DNA from: Bradyrhizobium zhanjiangense
GTDB taxonomy: Bacteria > Pseudomonadota > Alphaproteobacteria > Rhizobiales > Xanthobacteraceae
Direction of reading: 5' to 3'
NCBI RefSeq assembly: GCF_004114935.1
Contig: NZ_CP022221.1
Coordinates: forward strand, 8,143,001 to 8,207,000
Length of the DNA: 64,000 bases
Part shown: piece after piece, positions 47,467 through 55,601 of the stretch
Numbering within the stretch: the stretch's first letter is position 1
Layout of the letters: every line of letters starts with the position of its first letter
Made by a program: the position numbers and the translations under genes
Notes under the pieces: generated by a model
What the model was told of the DNA's origin: nothing
Databases searched by the model: none
The model's input: only the letters and a program-made list of their open reading frames with translations

Positions 47467-47588
47467 CGTCGTCCTAGCGAAAGCCAGGACCCATTGCCCC
47501 AAGCAGCTGTTGTCGCCCAAGATGGCTATTGCAAGTCTTCGCCAAATTACGTCTGGTGGTAATGGGTCCTGGCTTTCGCCAGGACGAC
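47467..47588. repeat. Palindromic intergenic repeat (GTCGTCCTxGCGAAAGCCAGGAC family)
   Basis: The left end CGTCGTCCTAGCGAAAGCCA and GGACCCAT is inverted at the right end as ATGGGTCCTGGCTTTCGCC and AGGACGAC. It lies between the convergent IclR and SDR genes. A second copy is at 53797-53923. Confidence 0.85.
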
Positions 47589-47634
47589 ATCAAAGTGTGA
47601 CGATTACGTCGCTTCTGCCCGACTTTCGGTGCCC

Positions 47635-48414
47635 CTACTTTTCCTTCACCGGCACCGTGTAATTCAGGATCAGCCGGCCGCCATCCGGATAGATGGTCTG
47701 CCCGGTGATGTAGGACGCATCGTCGCTGGCAAGGAACGCCACGACGGAGGCCACCTCGCTCGGCTCGCCGCCGCGGCCCGCCGGCGTGCGCGACATCACG
47801 GTCTTGCGGGCCTCCTCCGAAGTGTAGATGGACGACGCCACCATATCGGTCAGGATCGTACCCGGACCGACCGCGACGACGCGGATGTTGTGCGGAGCGA
47901 GCGCGACAGCGGCCACCGACGTCAGTTGCTTCATGCCACCCTTGGAGATGGCGTAGGTTGCAAGCGTCGGAATCGCCAGCAGCGCGTTCACCGAGGACAT
48001 GTTGATGATGACGCCCCCTCCGCCCTGCGCGATCATCTGCTTCGCGGCGGCCTGCACGCCGAAGAACGCACCTTTCAGATTGATGCCGATGACCTCGTCG
48101 AAATCCTGCTCGGAGATGTCGAGAATGTCCTGGTTGCGGGCCACGCCCGCGTTGTTGACCATGATGTCGAGCCGGCCGAACTCCCGGACTGCTGTGGCGA
48201 CCGCGCGATCGACGTCCGCGCGCCGCGCGACGTGGCACGGCAGGGCATACAGCTCCTTGGGCTTGCCCAGCTCGTTGACCGTCTTCTCGAGCGCATCCGT
48301 GTCGACGTCGGAGATGACCACCTTGACGCCGTCGTCCAAGAATCTCTTCGCGCAGGCCTTGCCGATGCCGCGCGCCGCGCCGGTGATGACGGCGACCTTG
48401 CCGGATAGTTTCAT
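47635..48414 (-). CDS. Short-chain dehydrogenase/reductase
   Basis: A 259-residue classical SDR using NAD(P)H. The cofactor motif is VAVITGAARGIGKACAKRF (TGxxxGxG), with Asp in VVISDVDTDALE suggesting NAD preference, then VNNAGVARNQ (NNAG), catalytic Ser in INMSSVNALLA, and YxxxK in ATYAISKGGMKQL. The C-terminal GQTIYPDGGRLILNY is standard. It is 39 bp downstream of the racemase-like gene in the same direction and probably belongs to that operon. Substrate is unknown. Confidence 0.9.
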   Translation of the reverse strand: MKLSGKVAVITGAARGIGKACAKRFLDDGVKVVISDVDTDALEKTVNELGKPKELYALPCHVARRADVDRAVATAVREFGRLDIMVNNAGVARNQDILDISEQDFDEVIGINLKGAFFGVQAAAKQMIAQGGGGVIINMSSVNALLAIPTLATYAISKGGMKQLTSVAAVALAPHNIRVVAVGPGTILTDMVASSIYTSEEARKTVMSRTPAGRGGEPSEVASVVAFLASDDASYITGQTIYPDGGRLILNYTVPVKEK

Positions 48415-48453
48415 GGGTTCGCTCCAGGACTTGTGACGATCTTACGAACGCGT

Positions 48454-49197
48454 TCACGCAAAGACGCGCGGGCGCAGTCCAGCATGAAACCAGGTGATCA
48501 TGGAATAGATGTCGTAAACCGGCAATCCGACCTCGGCCTGAAGCGCGGCCGCATAGGGCGGCATGTTGGTACATTCGAGCACGATGGCGCCGACATCCGG
48601 GTTCCCAGCGACGAGCGCCTTGCCGGCCTCGACAACGTCGCGCTCGGCCTGCACGACATCCATGTCGTCCTTCTCGGCCTTGATCAGGACGCGGAAGAAT
48701 TCCTTGCCGTTCTCGGTGCCGACCAGCGGCGTATCGAGCGGCACGCCGGCACCTTCGAGATGGGCGGGCGAGAGCGTCGAGCCCGACACGGTGACGAGGC
48801 CGACGCGCTTGCCCGGCGGCAAGGTCGCCTGCACCCACGGCACCTGCATCAGCGAGGAGGTCGCAACCGGCACGCCGACGGCGGCCGCGATCTCCTTCTG
48901 GAACAGCGACAGGAAGCCGCAATTGGTGGTGATCGCTTCGGCGCCGAGCCGCACCAGGTCCTTCGCCGCGTCGATGAAATCAGGCAGCAGGCCGGCCGCG
49001 CCGTTCAGCACCACCTTCTCCGGCGAGGCGCCGCTCACCACGCGATACAGCACGGGGAACGGCCAGGTCGTGCCGTTGCCCATGTCGCCGGGAATGCGGG
49101 GAAAGCGCGCTTCCAGCATCAAGATGCCCAGCGGCGCGCCATAGATGGCCTTGCCGCCACGGGCGATTCGGGAGGACGAATTGGCTGGATGGGTCAT
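48454..49197 (-). CDS. Aspartate/glutamate racemase-superfamily protein (maleate isomerase/hydantoin racemase-like)
   Basis: A 247-residue protein of the cofactor-independent Asp/Glu racemase superfamily. Two active-site cysteines are placed as expected: AITTNCGFLSLFQKEIA in the first half and IVLECTNMPPYAAALQ in the second. It also has ARFPRIPGDMGNGTTWPFPV at the N-terminus, a form common in uncharacterised members near amino-acid catabolic genes. It starts 9 nt after the D-amino-acid dehydrogenase-like stop, so the two may act in sequence. Confidence 0.85.
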   Translation of the reverse strand: MTHPANSSSRIARGGKAIYGAPLGILMLEARFPRIPGDMGNGTTWPFPVLYRVVSGASPEKVVLNGAAGLLPDFIDAAKDLVRLGAEAITTNCGFLSLFQKEIAAAVGVPVATSSLMQVPWVQATLPPGKRVGLVTVSGSTLSPAHLEGAGVPLDTPLVGTENGKEFFRVLIKAEKDDMDVVQAERDVVEAGKALVAGNPDVGAIVLECTNMPPYAAALQAEVGLPVYDIYSMITWFHAGLRPRVFA

Positions 49198-49206
49198 GGT
49201 GCGTTC

Positions 49207-50472
49207 TCAGAGGAAACGATCGGGTGCGAACGGCGCGAGCGGGATCTCAGGCTGCTTGCCGCTGAGGAGCTGCGCGACGAGCCGGCCGGTACGCGCCGAG
49301 CCGACCAGGCCGACATGGCCATGGCCGAAGGCATAGACGATGTCGCGCGAGGCCCGCGCATAGCCGATGCAGGGCCGTCCATCCGGCATGCTCGGCCGAT
49401 GACCGAACCAGGTTTTGATGCGCGAGGCTGGAATGTCCTTCGGCAGTTTTGGGAACATGCTGAAGAGGTGGTTGCGCAGAATCTCGGCACGCTTCCAGTT
49501 CGGCGCGGCCTCTAAGCCGGCGATCTCGACCGTGCCGGCGGCACGCAGGCCCTTGTCGGTCCAGTTCACCACCATCTTCGCATCTGACGCCATCATCGAG
49601 CTGCGCGGCCCCGATTCCGGGTTCTCGATCATGACGTGATAGCCACGCTCGGTCTCGAGCGGCAGCGGATCGCCGACCGACGCAGTCAATTGCTTCGAGC
49701 GGGCGCCCGCCGCCACCACGGCGGCATCGCAAGGGATCTCGCCGGTCTCGGTGACGACGGCGACGAGCGTGTTGCCGGAGAGCTTGAGACCCGTTGCCTT
49801 GGCCCGGACGTGCTTCGCACCGCTTGCCATCGCATGTTGCGCGAGGGCCGCGACATAAGCGCCGGGATTGCGGCAGCGGCCGGCCTCCTCCACCACCACA
49901 CCAAACGTGTAGCGCGGATGCAGGTCCGGCTCCCGCTGGCGCATCTCATCGGCGTTGAGCTCGAGCCATTCGACACCGACCTTCTTGCGTAGATGCCAGC
50001 CGAGATCGTTGTCGAAATTGCCGCGCGACGGGAACACATGCATCACGCCGTTACGCTCGATCAATTCAGGCACGCCCGCCTCCTCCGCGAGCTTTTTGTG
50101 CAGAAGCGGTGCGTCCTTCAACAGATCGCGCAGCGCGAACGCCGTCTTCTCGACCCGCGCCTCCGTCCAACCCGAGAGCAGATATTTGATCAGCCAGGGC
50201 AGCACCTTCGGCAGATACGACCAGCGGATCGCGAGTGGGCCGAGCGGGTCTATCAGATAACCCGGCACCTTCTTCCAGACGCCCGGCTCGGCCGGCGGGA
50301 TCACCGAATGCGACGACAGCCAGCCGGCATTACCGTAGCTGGCCGCCTGCTCGCCACCGGGCTCGCCCGGATCGATCAGCGTGACGCGATGGCCCTCGCG
50401 CAGCGCTTCGATGGCGCTGATCACGCCGACCGCGCCGGCGCCGATGATGGCGACGTGGCGGCCGGTCGCCAT
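49207..50472 (-). CDS. D-amino-acid dehydrogenase-like FAD oxidoreductase
   Basis: A 421-residue DAO-superfamily flavoprotein. The dinucleotide fold is HVAIIGAGAVGVISAIEAL, followed by GGEQAASYGNAGWLSSHSVIPPAEPG, closely like DadA. The middle has LETERGYHVMIENP, and the C-terminal FAD contact is SMPDGRPCIGYARA then YAFGHGHVGLVGSARTGRLV. It probably oxidises D-amino acids or related imino acids to 2-oxo acids, passing electrons to the respiratory chain. It starts 3 nt after the TPP enzyme stop. Confidence 0.88.
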   Translation of the reverse strand: MATGRHVAIIGAGAVGVISAIEALREGHRVTLIDPGEPGGEQAASYGNAGWLSSHSVIPPAEPGVWKKVPGYLIDPLGPLAIRWSYLPKVLPWLIKYLLSGWTEARVEKTAFALRDLLKDAPLLHKKLAEEAGVPELIERNGVMHVFPSRGNFDNDLGWHLRKKVGVEWLELNADEMRQREPDLHPRYTFGVVVEEAGRCRNPGAYVAALAQHAMASGAKHVRAKATGLKLSGNTLVAVVTETGEIPCDAAVVAAGARSKQLTASVGDPLPLETERGYHVMIENPESGPRSSMMASDAKMVVNWTDKGLRAAGTVEIAGLEAAPNWKRAEILRNHLFSMFPKLPKDIPASRIKTWFGHRPSMPDGRPCIGYARASRDIVYAFGHGHVGLVGSARTGRLVAQLLSGKQPEIPLAPFAPDRFL

Positions 50473-50475
50473 CGC

Positions 50476-52137
50476 TTAAGCCTTCACCGCTGGCACAAAA
50501 TCCTTGCCGACCGAGATCGCGCGCGGATCGATGATGCAGTGGAGGATGGACGGCTTGCCCGAGGCGAGCGCGCGCTCGAACGCGGGTGCGAACTCCTCGG
50601 TGCGCTCGACGCGCTCGCCATGGCCGCCGAACGCCTTCGCGTACAGCGCGAAATCGGGGTTCTTGAGCTGGGTGCCGACGACGCGGCCGGGATAGTCGCG
50701 CTCCTGGTGCATACGGATGGTGCCGTATTGCGAATTGTCGACGACGATCACGATCAGCGGCGCATCGTACTGCACGGCGGTCGCGAACTCCTGGCCGTTC
50801 ATCAGGAAGCAGCCGTCACCGGCAAAGGCGATGACGACGCGATCCGGATATTGCCGTTTTGCCAGCACGCCCGCCGGCACGCCATAGCCCATCGAGCCCG
50901 AGGTCGGCGCAAGCTGCGCGGCAAAGCTGTGGAAGCGGTGATGACGATGGATCCAGCCGGCATAATTGCCTGCGCCGTTGCAGACGATCGCGTCCTTCGG
51001 CAGGCGGTCGCGCAGCCAGGTCATGACCTCGCCGTACTGGAACCTGCCCGGCAGCTCGCGCGCCTTCTCGGTCCAGGCAAGATAATCGGCATGTGCTTTC
51101 GCCGCTTCGCCCTTCCAGGCCACCGCACCGGAAGGCTTCAGCGTTTCGACCGCGGCGGCGAATGCGGCGGGCGTCGCCTGGATCGCAAGGGCCGGCTGAT
51201 AGACGCGGCCGAGCTCTTCCGAGCCCGGATGCACGTGGATCAGCTTCTGCTGCGGGGTCGGAATGTCGAGCAGCGTGTAGGACGAGGACGGCATCTCCGA
51301 CATGCGGCCGCCGATGAGCAGAATGACGTCGGCGCCCTCGATGCGCGCCTTCAGCCCCGGGCTCGGCCCGATGCCGAGATCGCCGGCGTAATGCGAATGG
51401 TCGGCGTCGATCAGCGAGGCCCGGCGGAACGAGGTCGCAACCGGCAGGTCGAACCGCTCGGCGAATCGCGCGATGCTCCTGGTCGCCTCGTCGGTCCAGC
51501 GCGAGCCGCCAAGGATGACGAGCGGCGCCTTGGCGGTGGCGAGCATGGCGCCGAGCTTTTCGATGTCGGCCGGCGCCGGCCAGCTCACCGCAGGCTCGAT
51601 CCGCATGGCGTCCGCAACCGCCGCGGTCTCGGTCAGCATGTTCTCGGGCAGCGAGATCACCACGGGACCCGGGCGGCCCTGCATGGCGACGCGGAACGCG
51701 CGCGCCACCAGCTCCGGAATGCGATCGGGGCGATCGATCTCGACCGCCCATTTCGCCATGGTGCCGAACACCGCCTTGTAGTCGAGCTCCTGGAACGCCT
51801 CGCGGTCGCGCATGCCGGTGTCGACCTGGCCGACGAACAGGATCATCGGCGTCGAATCCTGCATCGCGATGTGGACGCCGTGGCTGGCATTGGTCGCGCC
51901 GGGTCCGCGGGTGACGAAGCAGATTCCGGGGCGGCCAGTGAGCTTGCCATAGGCCTCCGCCATCATCGCGGCGCCGCCTTCGGCGCGGCAGATCACGACG
52001 TCGATCGGGCTGTCATGCAGCGCATCGAGCGCCGCCAGATAGCTCTCGCCCGGCACGCAGGTAACGCGCTCGACCCCTTGCGCGACCAGCTGGTCGATCA
52101 GGATCTGGCCCCCGGTGCGGGTGTTGCGAATGGTCAT
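50476..52137 (-). CDS. Thiamine pyrophosphate-dependent enzyme (acetolactate synthase-like)
   Basis: A 553-residue member of the POX/acetolactate synthase family acting on 2-oxo acids. The N-terminal PYR domain has FVTRGPGATNASHGVHIA and a catalytic Glu in CRAEGGAAMMAEAYGK. The middle domain (about 190-330) is present, and the C-terminal PP domain has the TPP motif VIAFAGDGCFLMNGQEF ending at VVDNSQYGT. It leads the operon with the flavoprotein and racemase-like genes, so it may decarboxylate the 2-oxo acid they produce. Annotations as acetolactate synthase would be by homology only. Confidence 0.88.
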   Translation of the reverse strand: MTIRNTRTGGQILIDQLVAQGVERVTCVPGESYLAALDALHDSPIDVVICRAEGGAAMMAEAYGKLTGRPGICFVTRGPGATNASHGVHIAMQDSTPMILFVGQVDTGMRDREAFQELDYKAVFGTMAKWAVEIDRPDRIPELVARAFRVAMQGRPGPVVISLPENMLTETAAVADAMRIEPAVSWPAPADIEKLGAMLATAKAPLVILGGSRWTDEATRSIARFAERFDLPVATSFRRASLIDADHSHYAGDLGIGPSPGLKARIEGADVILLIGGRMSEMPSSSYTLLDIPTPQQKLIHVHPGSEELGRVYQPALAIQATPAAFAAAVETLKPSGAVAWKGEAAKAHADYLAWTEKARELPGRFQYGEVMTWLRDRLPKDAIVCNGAGNYAGWIHRHHRFHSFAAQLAPTSGSMGYGVPAGVLAKRQYPDRVVIAFAGDGCFLMNGQEFATAVQYDAPLIVIVVDNSQYGTIRMHQERDYPGRVVGTQLKNPDFALYAKAFGGHGERVERTEEFAPAFERALASGKPSILHCIIDPRAISVGKDFVPAVKA

Positions 52138-52250
52138 GACGGCTCCCTCAAGGCTTTGGCGATGCGCCCGAGCGCCTCGCCATTATGTGCGGAATTGGCG
52201 TAGGACAGGCCGACAGGACGCGCAAGATCGAAAGGCTTCTCGCCGCCTGC
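52134..52250 (-). pseudogene. Probable 3' remnant of a PLP-dependent aminotransferase gene
   Basis: The minus frame just before the TPP enzyme reads FDLARPVGLSYANSAHNGEA then LGRIAKALREPS and a TGA that overlaps the TPP gene's ATG. The pattern xxRLSYAxSxxxxxEALxRIxxAL is the usual C-terminus of class I/II aminotransferases. The overlap is that of an operon partner. No upstream coding continuation is seen towards the racemase start at 52431, so the 5' part appears lost. Short length makes the identification tentative. Confidence 0.4.
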
Positions 52251-52430
52251 GCAGGCGTCATGCCCGCCCTTGCCGTTTGCACTGATCGGGCTTTGAGGCC
52301 ACGTCCGCGTCCGCGCAATCCCGGCGTCCGCCATGGGCCACACGTCAACCCGTCTATTTCCCCATCACGATGGCGAGCTTCGTCGTCTTCGTCTACGATC
52401 CGGCCGGACCAAATCGTCTGGAGCATGGGA

Positions 52431-53120
52431 ATGCAAACCATCGGCCTGATTGGAGGCATGAGCTGGGAGAGCACCGCACTCTACTATAAGCTCATCAATG
52501 AGCGGGTCCGCGACCGCAAGGGCAAGCTGCATTCGGCGCCGCTGCTGATGTATTCCTACGATTTTCAACAGATCAAGGAAATGCAGTACGCCGATCGCTG
52601 GAGCGAGGCGGCGGCCAGCCTGGCGGAAGTCGCACGGCGGCTCGAAAGCGCCGGGGCCCGTGCGATCGTGTTGTGCACGAACACGATGCACAAACTGGCA
52701 CCCGACATCATGTCGAGCTTGACCGTTCCATTCATTCACATCGGGGACGCAACGGCCCAGCGAATCCGGGCCAAAGGGTACCGGCGGCTCGGGCTGCTCG
52801 GCACGAAATTCACGATGGAGCAGGACTTTTACATCGACCGGCTGCGCGCGCATGATCTCGACGTCCTGGTTCCTCCCGCCGACGCCCGCGCCGACGTGAA
52901 CCGCATCATCTACGATGAGCTGTGCCTTGGAACTGTCACCGCTCCCTCGCGCCGGCGCTATCAGGAGGTGATGGCAGCGCTCGTCACGGCCGGCGCGGAG
53001 TGCATCATCCTCGGCTGTACCGAGATCACGATGCTGGTCGGCCCGAACGACACCTCAGTCGAGACGTTCGACACGACGGCAATTCATGCCGAGACGGCGG
53101 CCGATTTCGCCATGGGATGA
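52431..53120 (+). CDS. Aspartate/glutamate racemase family protein
   Basis: A 229-residue cofactor-independent racemase close to aspartate racemases. It begins MQTIGLIGGMSWESTALYY, has one active-site Cys in RAIVLCTNTMHKLAPDI and the other in CIILGCTEITMLVGPNDTS, plus LLGTKFTMEQDFYIDRL. Choice of start: ATG 52431 has GGAG at 7-nt spacing, better than ATG 52425. Its stop overlaps the TetR start (ATGATGA region). It is divergent from the TPP/flavoprotein operon and is the second racemase-type gene within 5 kb. Confidence 0.9.
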   Translation: MQTIGLIGGMSWESTALYYKLINERVRDRKGKLHSAPLLMYSYDFQQIKEMQYADRWSEAAASLAEVARRLESAGARAIVLCTNTMHKLAPDIMSSLTVPFIHIGDATAQRIRAKGYRRLGLLGTKFTMEQDFYIDRLRAHDLDVLVPPADARADVNRIIYDELCLGTVTAPSRRRYQEVMAALVTAGAECIILGCTEITMLVGPNDTSVETFDTTAIHAETAADFAMG

Positions 53121-53770
53121 TGCTCGAACGCATGCCGCCCCCATTAAAGCGCACCAACGACCCCGAGCGCACCAAGCGCGACATCCTCGAAGTGGCGATG
53201 ACCGAATTCGCCCGCGAGGGCTATTCCGGCGCGCGGGTCGACGCCATCGCCGCACGGACGCGCACGTCGAAGCGGATGATCTACTATTATTTTGGCGGCA
53301 AGGAGCAGCTCTACCTCGCGGTGCTCGAAGAGGCCTATCGCAGAATCCGCGCGCTGGAGGACCAGCTCGACATCGAAAGCTGCGACGCTCGCGAGGGATT
53401 GCGCCGCCTGATCGAGGCCACCTTCGACCATGACGAACGCAATCCGGACTTCATCCGCCTCGTCAGCATCGAGAATATCCACCATGGCAAGCATCTGAAG
53501 CAGAACCCGCAGCTGCGCCAGCTCAACGCCAGCGTGATCGCGACGCTCGACGGTATCCTGAAGCGTGGCCGCGACGAAGGCGTCTTCCGCGACGACGTCG
53601 ACGCCATCGACCTGCACCTCGCCATCTCCTCCTACTGCTTCTTCCGCGTCGCCAACCGCGACACGTTTGGTGCGCTGTTCGACCGCGACCTCAGCGAACC
53701 CGGGGTGTTGGCGAAGAGCCGCACCCAGATCGTGGAGATGATTTTGGCCTGGCTGGGGGCGAAGGGGTGA
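53117..53770 (+). CDS. TetR family transcriptional regulator
   Basis: A 217-residue repressor-type protein. The helix-turn-helix (about residues 20-65) reads RDILEVAMTEFAREGYSGAR then TSKRMIYYYFGGKEQLYLAV. The C-terminal ligand domain has FDHDERNPDFIRLVSIENIH, YCFFRVANRDTFGALFDRD, similar to the RutR/TetR_C group that senses pyrimidines or amino-acid-derived ligands. It overlaps the racemase stop by 4 nt (start 53117; ATG 53132 is an alternative). It probably controls the racemase and perhaps the divergent operon. Confidence 0.88.
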   Translation: MMLERMPPPLKRTNDPERTKRDILEVAMTEFAREGYSGARVDAIAARTRTSKRMIYYYFGGKEQLYLAVLEEAYRRIRALEDQLDIESCDAREGLRRLIEATFDHDERNPDFIRLVSIENIHHGKHLKQNPQLRQLNASVIATLDGILKRGRDEGVFRDDVDAIDLHLAISSYCFFRVANRDTFGALFDRDLSEPGVLAKSRTQIVEMILAWLGAKG

Positions 53771-53796
53771 GGGTGCGGCGCGCCGCAAACTCAGCT

Positions 53797-53923
53797 GTCG
53801 TCCTGGCGAGGCCAGGATCCATACCGCGAGGTCTGTCGGTTGCGGATGGTACTAATCCCGAACGACCAATCTTCGCCAAAACACTCCCTGGGGGTAATGG
53901 GTCCTGGCCTTCGCCAGGACGAC
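53797..53923. repeat. Palindromic intergenic repeat (GTCGTCCTGGCGA family)
   Basis: TGTCGTCCTGGCGA and GCCAGGATCCAT at the left are inverted as ATGGGTCCTGGCCTTCGCCAGGACGACA at the right (shown in parts). It separates the convergent TetR and ABC permease genes and is a second copy of the family at 47467-47588. Confidence 0.85.
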
Positions 53924-53934
53924 AATAACTCTCC

Positions 53935-54720
53935 TCACCCGCTCCTCTTCTGCCGCGTGCTCGCCAGTAGCACCAGCATGAAGGAGGCCGCCGTCATCAG
54001 CGTCGAGATCGCAGCGATGGTCGGGTCGATCTCGTCGCGGAGCGCGGTGAACATGCGCTTGGTCAGCGGCTGGAACTGGCCGCCGGAGATGAACAGCGCG
54101 ACGATGGTCTCGTCCATCGCCGAGATGAAAGCGAAGATGCCGCCGGCGAGCACGCTGGACTTGATCTGTGGCAGCGTCACCGCGAAGAAGCTGCGCAGGC
54201 GGTTCATGCCGAGGCTGCGCGCCACCATCTCCTGCGCGGGGTCGAAGCTCTGCAGGCCCGCGAGCACCGAGATGACGACATAGGGCAATCCCAACATCAC
54301 GTTCGCGAGCACGAGGCCGGGCATGGTCGCGACCAGGCCGACCTTGGCATAGACGAAGAAGATGCCGACCGCGGTGATGATGATCGGCACCACCAGCGGC
54401 AGCAGCAGCGCCATGTGAATGATGCGCATGATGCGCAGCTTCGACTGGCTGATGGCATAGGCGGCGGCCACGCCGAGCGGGGTCGCGATCACGACGGTCA
54501 ACAGCGCGACCGTCAGCGTCACCCGCGTCGCCTGCATCCAGGCGGAGTTGGCGAAATATTGCTGGTACCAGCGCAGCGAGAACGACGGCGGCGGGAAGGT
54601 CAGGAAGCGCGCGCTCGAGAACGAGATCGGCGCGATGATCAGCACGGGAAGGATCAGATAGACCAGCACCAGCGCGCTGATCACGTAGAGCGCAATCCGT
54701 GCGGGCGAGGCGCGCATCAT
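53935..54720 (-). CDS. ABC transporter permease (PotC-like, spermidine/putrescine type)
   Basis: A 261-residue inner-membrane permease with six hydrophobic segments. It begins IALYVISALVLVYLILPVLI and APISFSSARFLTFPPP, which is very PotC-like, and carries the EAA-type coupling loop SFDPAQEMVARSLGMNRLR then FFAVTLPQIKSSVLAG. Start ATG 54720 overlaps the stop of the partner permease. Together with the other permease, the ATPase and the binding protein it forms a class of importer that takes up polyamines or related amines. Confidence 0.9.
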   Translation of the reverse strand: MMRASPARIALYVISALVLVYLILPVLIIAPISFSSARFLTFPPPSFSLRWYQQYFANSAWMQATRVTLTVALLTVVIATPLGVAAAYAISQSKLRIMRIIHMALLLPLVVPIIITAVGIFFVYAKVGLVATMPGLVLANVMLGLPYVVISVLAGLQSFDPAQEMVARSLGMNRLRSFFAVTLPQIKSSVLAGGIFAFISAMDETIVALFISGGQFQPLTKRMFTALRDEIDPTIAAISTLMTAASFMLVLLASTRQKRSG

Positions 54721-55601
54721 TTCTGCCCCAACACACGATCGAGCGAGATGAAGCGGCTGACGACGAAGAAGATCAGGAGCACGCTCAGGAGCAGCACCAC
54801 CGCGACCGCGCTGGCCGCCCCGAACTGGTTGTAGAGCTCGACATTGCGGCTCACCAGCATCGACACCATCACGGTGCGGCCGCCGCCGAGCAGCTCCGGC
54901 GTGATGTAGAAGCCGAGGCAGAGCACGAATACCATGGTGCAGCCAGCGAGCACGCCCGGCAGCGACAGCGGCAGGAACACGCGGAAGAACGTCAACGACG
55001 GGCTCGCACCCAGGCTGGCGCCGGCCTGCATGAGATCGCCGGGGATTTTCTGCATGGTGGCATAGAGCGGCAGCACCATGAACGGCAGCAGGATGTGGAC
55101 GGTCGCAACCACCGTGCCGAACGTGTTGTGGACCAGCGCGAGCGGCTCGGAGATCACGTCCAGATAGCGCAGGAACTGGTTGATCACGCCGGTGCGCTGC
55201 AGCAGCGCCAGCCACGCATAGGCCCGGACCAGCACGCTGGTCCAGAACGGCAGCACGACCAGCGACAGGACGAGGATGCTCCACGCTTTCGGCAACGAGT
55301 TGGCGAGATAGGCCACGGGATAGCCGAGCAGCAGCGCAATCAATGTGACCGCGAGACTGATCTCGAAGGTCAGCGCAAAGCTGCGCCAATAGACATCTTC
55401 GGTGAACACGCGGCGATAATTCTCCAGCGTAAAGCCGTCGTGGTAGACCGACTGCCAGGCGAGCCAACCGACCGGCAGCACGATCAGAGCCAAGATCACC
55501 AGCAGTGCCGGCGACACCAGCGCCAGCATCAGGCCGTGCTCGCGGCGCTGATGCTTCTGCGATGGATCGGACACGGATGTCGTCAAGGCTGCCTCGCTCA
55601 C
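54717..55601 (-). CDS. ABC transporter permease (PotB-like)
   Basis: A 294-residue six-helix permease. Landmarks are LMLALVSPALLVILALIVLP, VLPFWTSVLVRAYAWLALLQ then RTGVIN, which is the PotB/YdcU signature, and the EAA loop IPGDLMQAGASLGASPSLTF then FRVFLPLSLPGVLAG. The start is GTG at 55601, whose GTGA overlaps the binding-protein stop. Its own stop overlaps the PotC-like start. These overlaps suggest strict translational coupling. Confidence 0.9.
   Translation of the reverse strand: MSEAALTTSVSDPSQKHQRREHGLMLALVSPALLVILALIVLPVGWLAWQSVYHDGFTLENYRRVFTEDVYWRSFALTFEISLAVTLIALLLGYPVAYLANSLPKAWSILVLSLVVLPFWTSVLVRAYAWLALLQRTGVINQFLRYLDVISEPLALVHNTFGTVVATVHILLPFMVLPLYATMQKIPGDLMQAGASLGASPSLTFFRVFLPLSLPGVLAGCTMVFVLCLGFYITPELLGGGRTVMVSMLVSRNVELYNQFGAASAVAVVLLLSVLLIFFVVSRFISLDRVLGQK

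Noticed and set aside
49993..52203. 736-codon plus-strand frame opposite the TPP enzyme
   Set aside because: Antisense shadow; the TPP enzyme on the minus strand has complete motifs.
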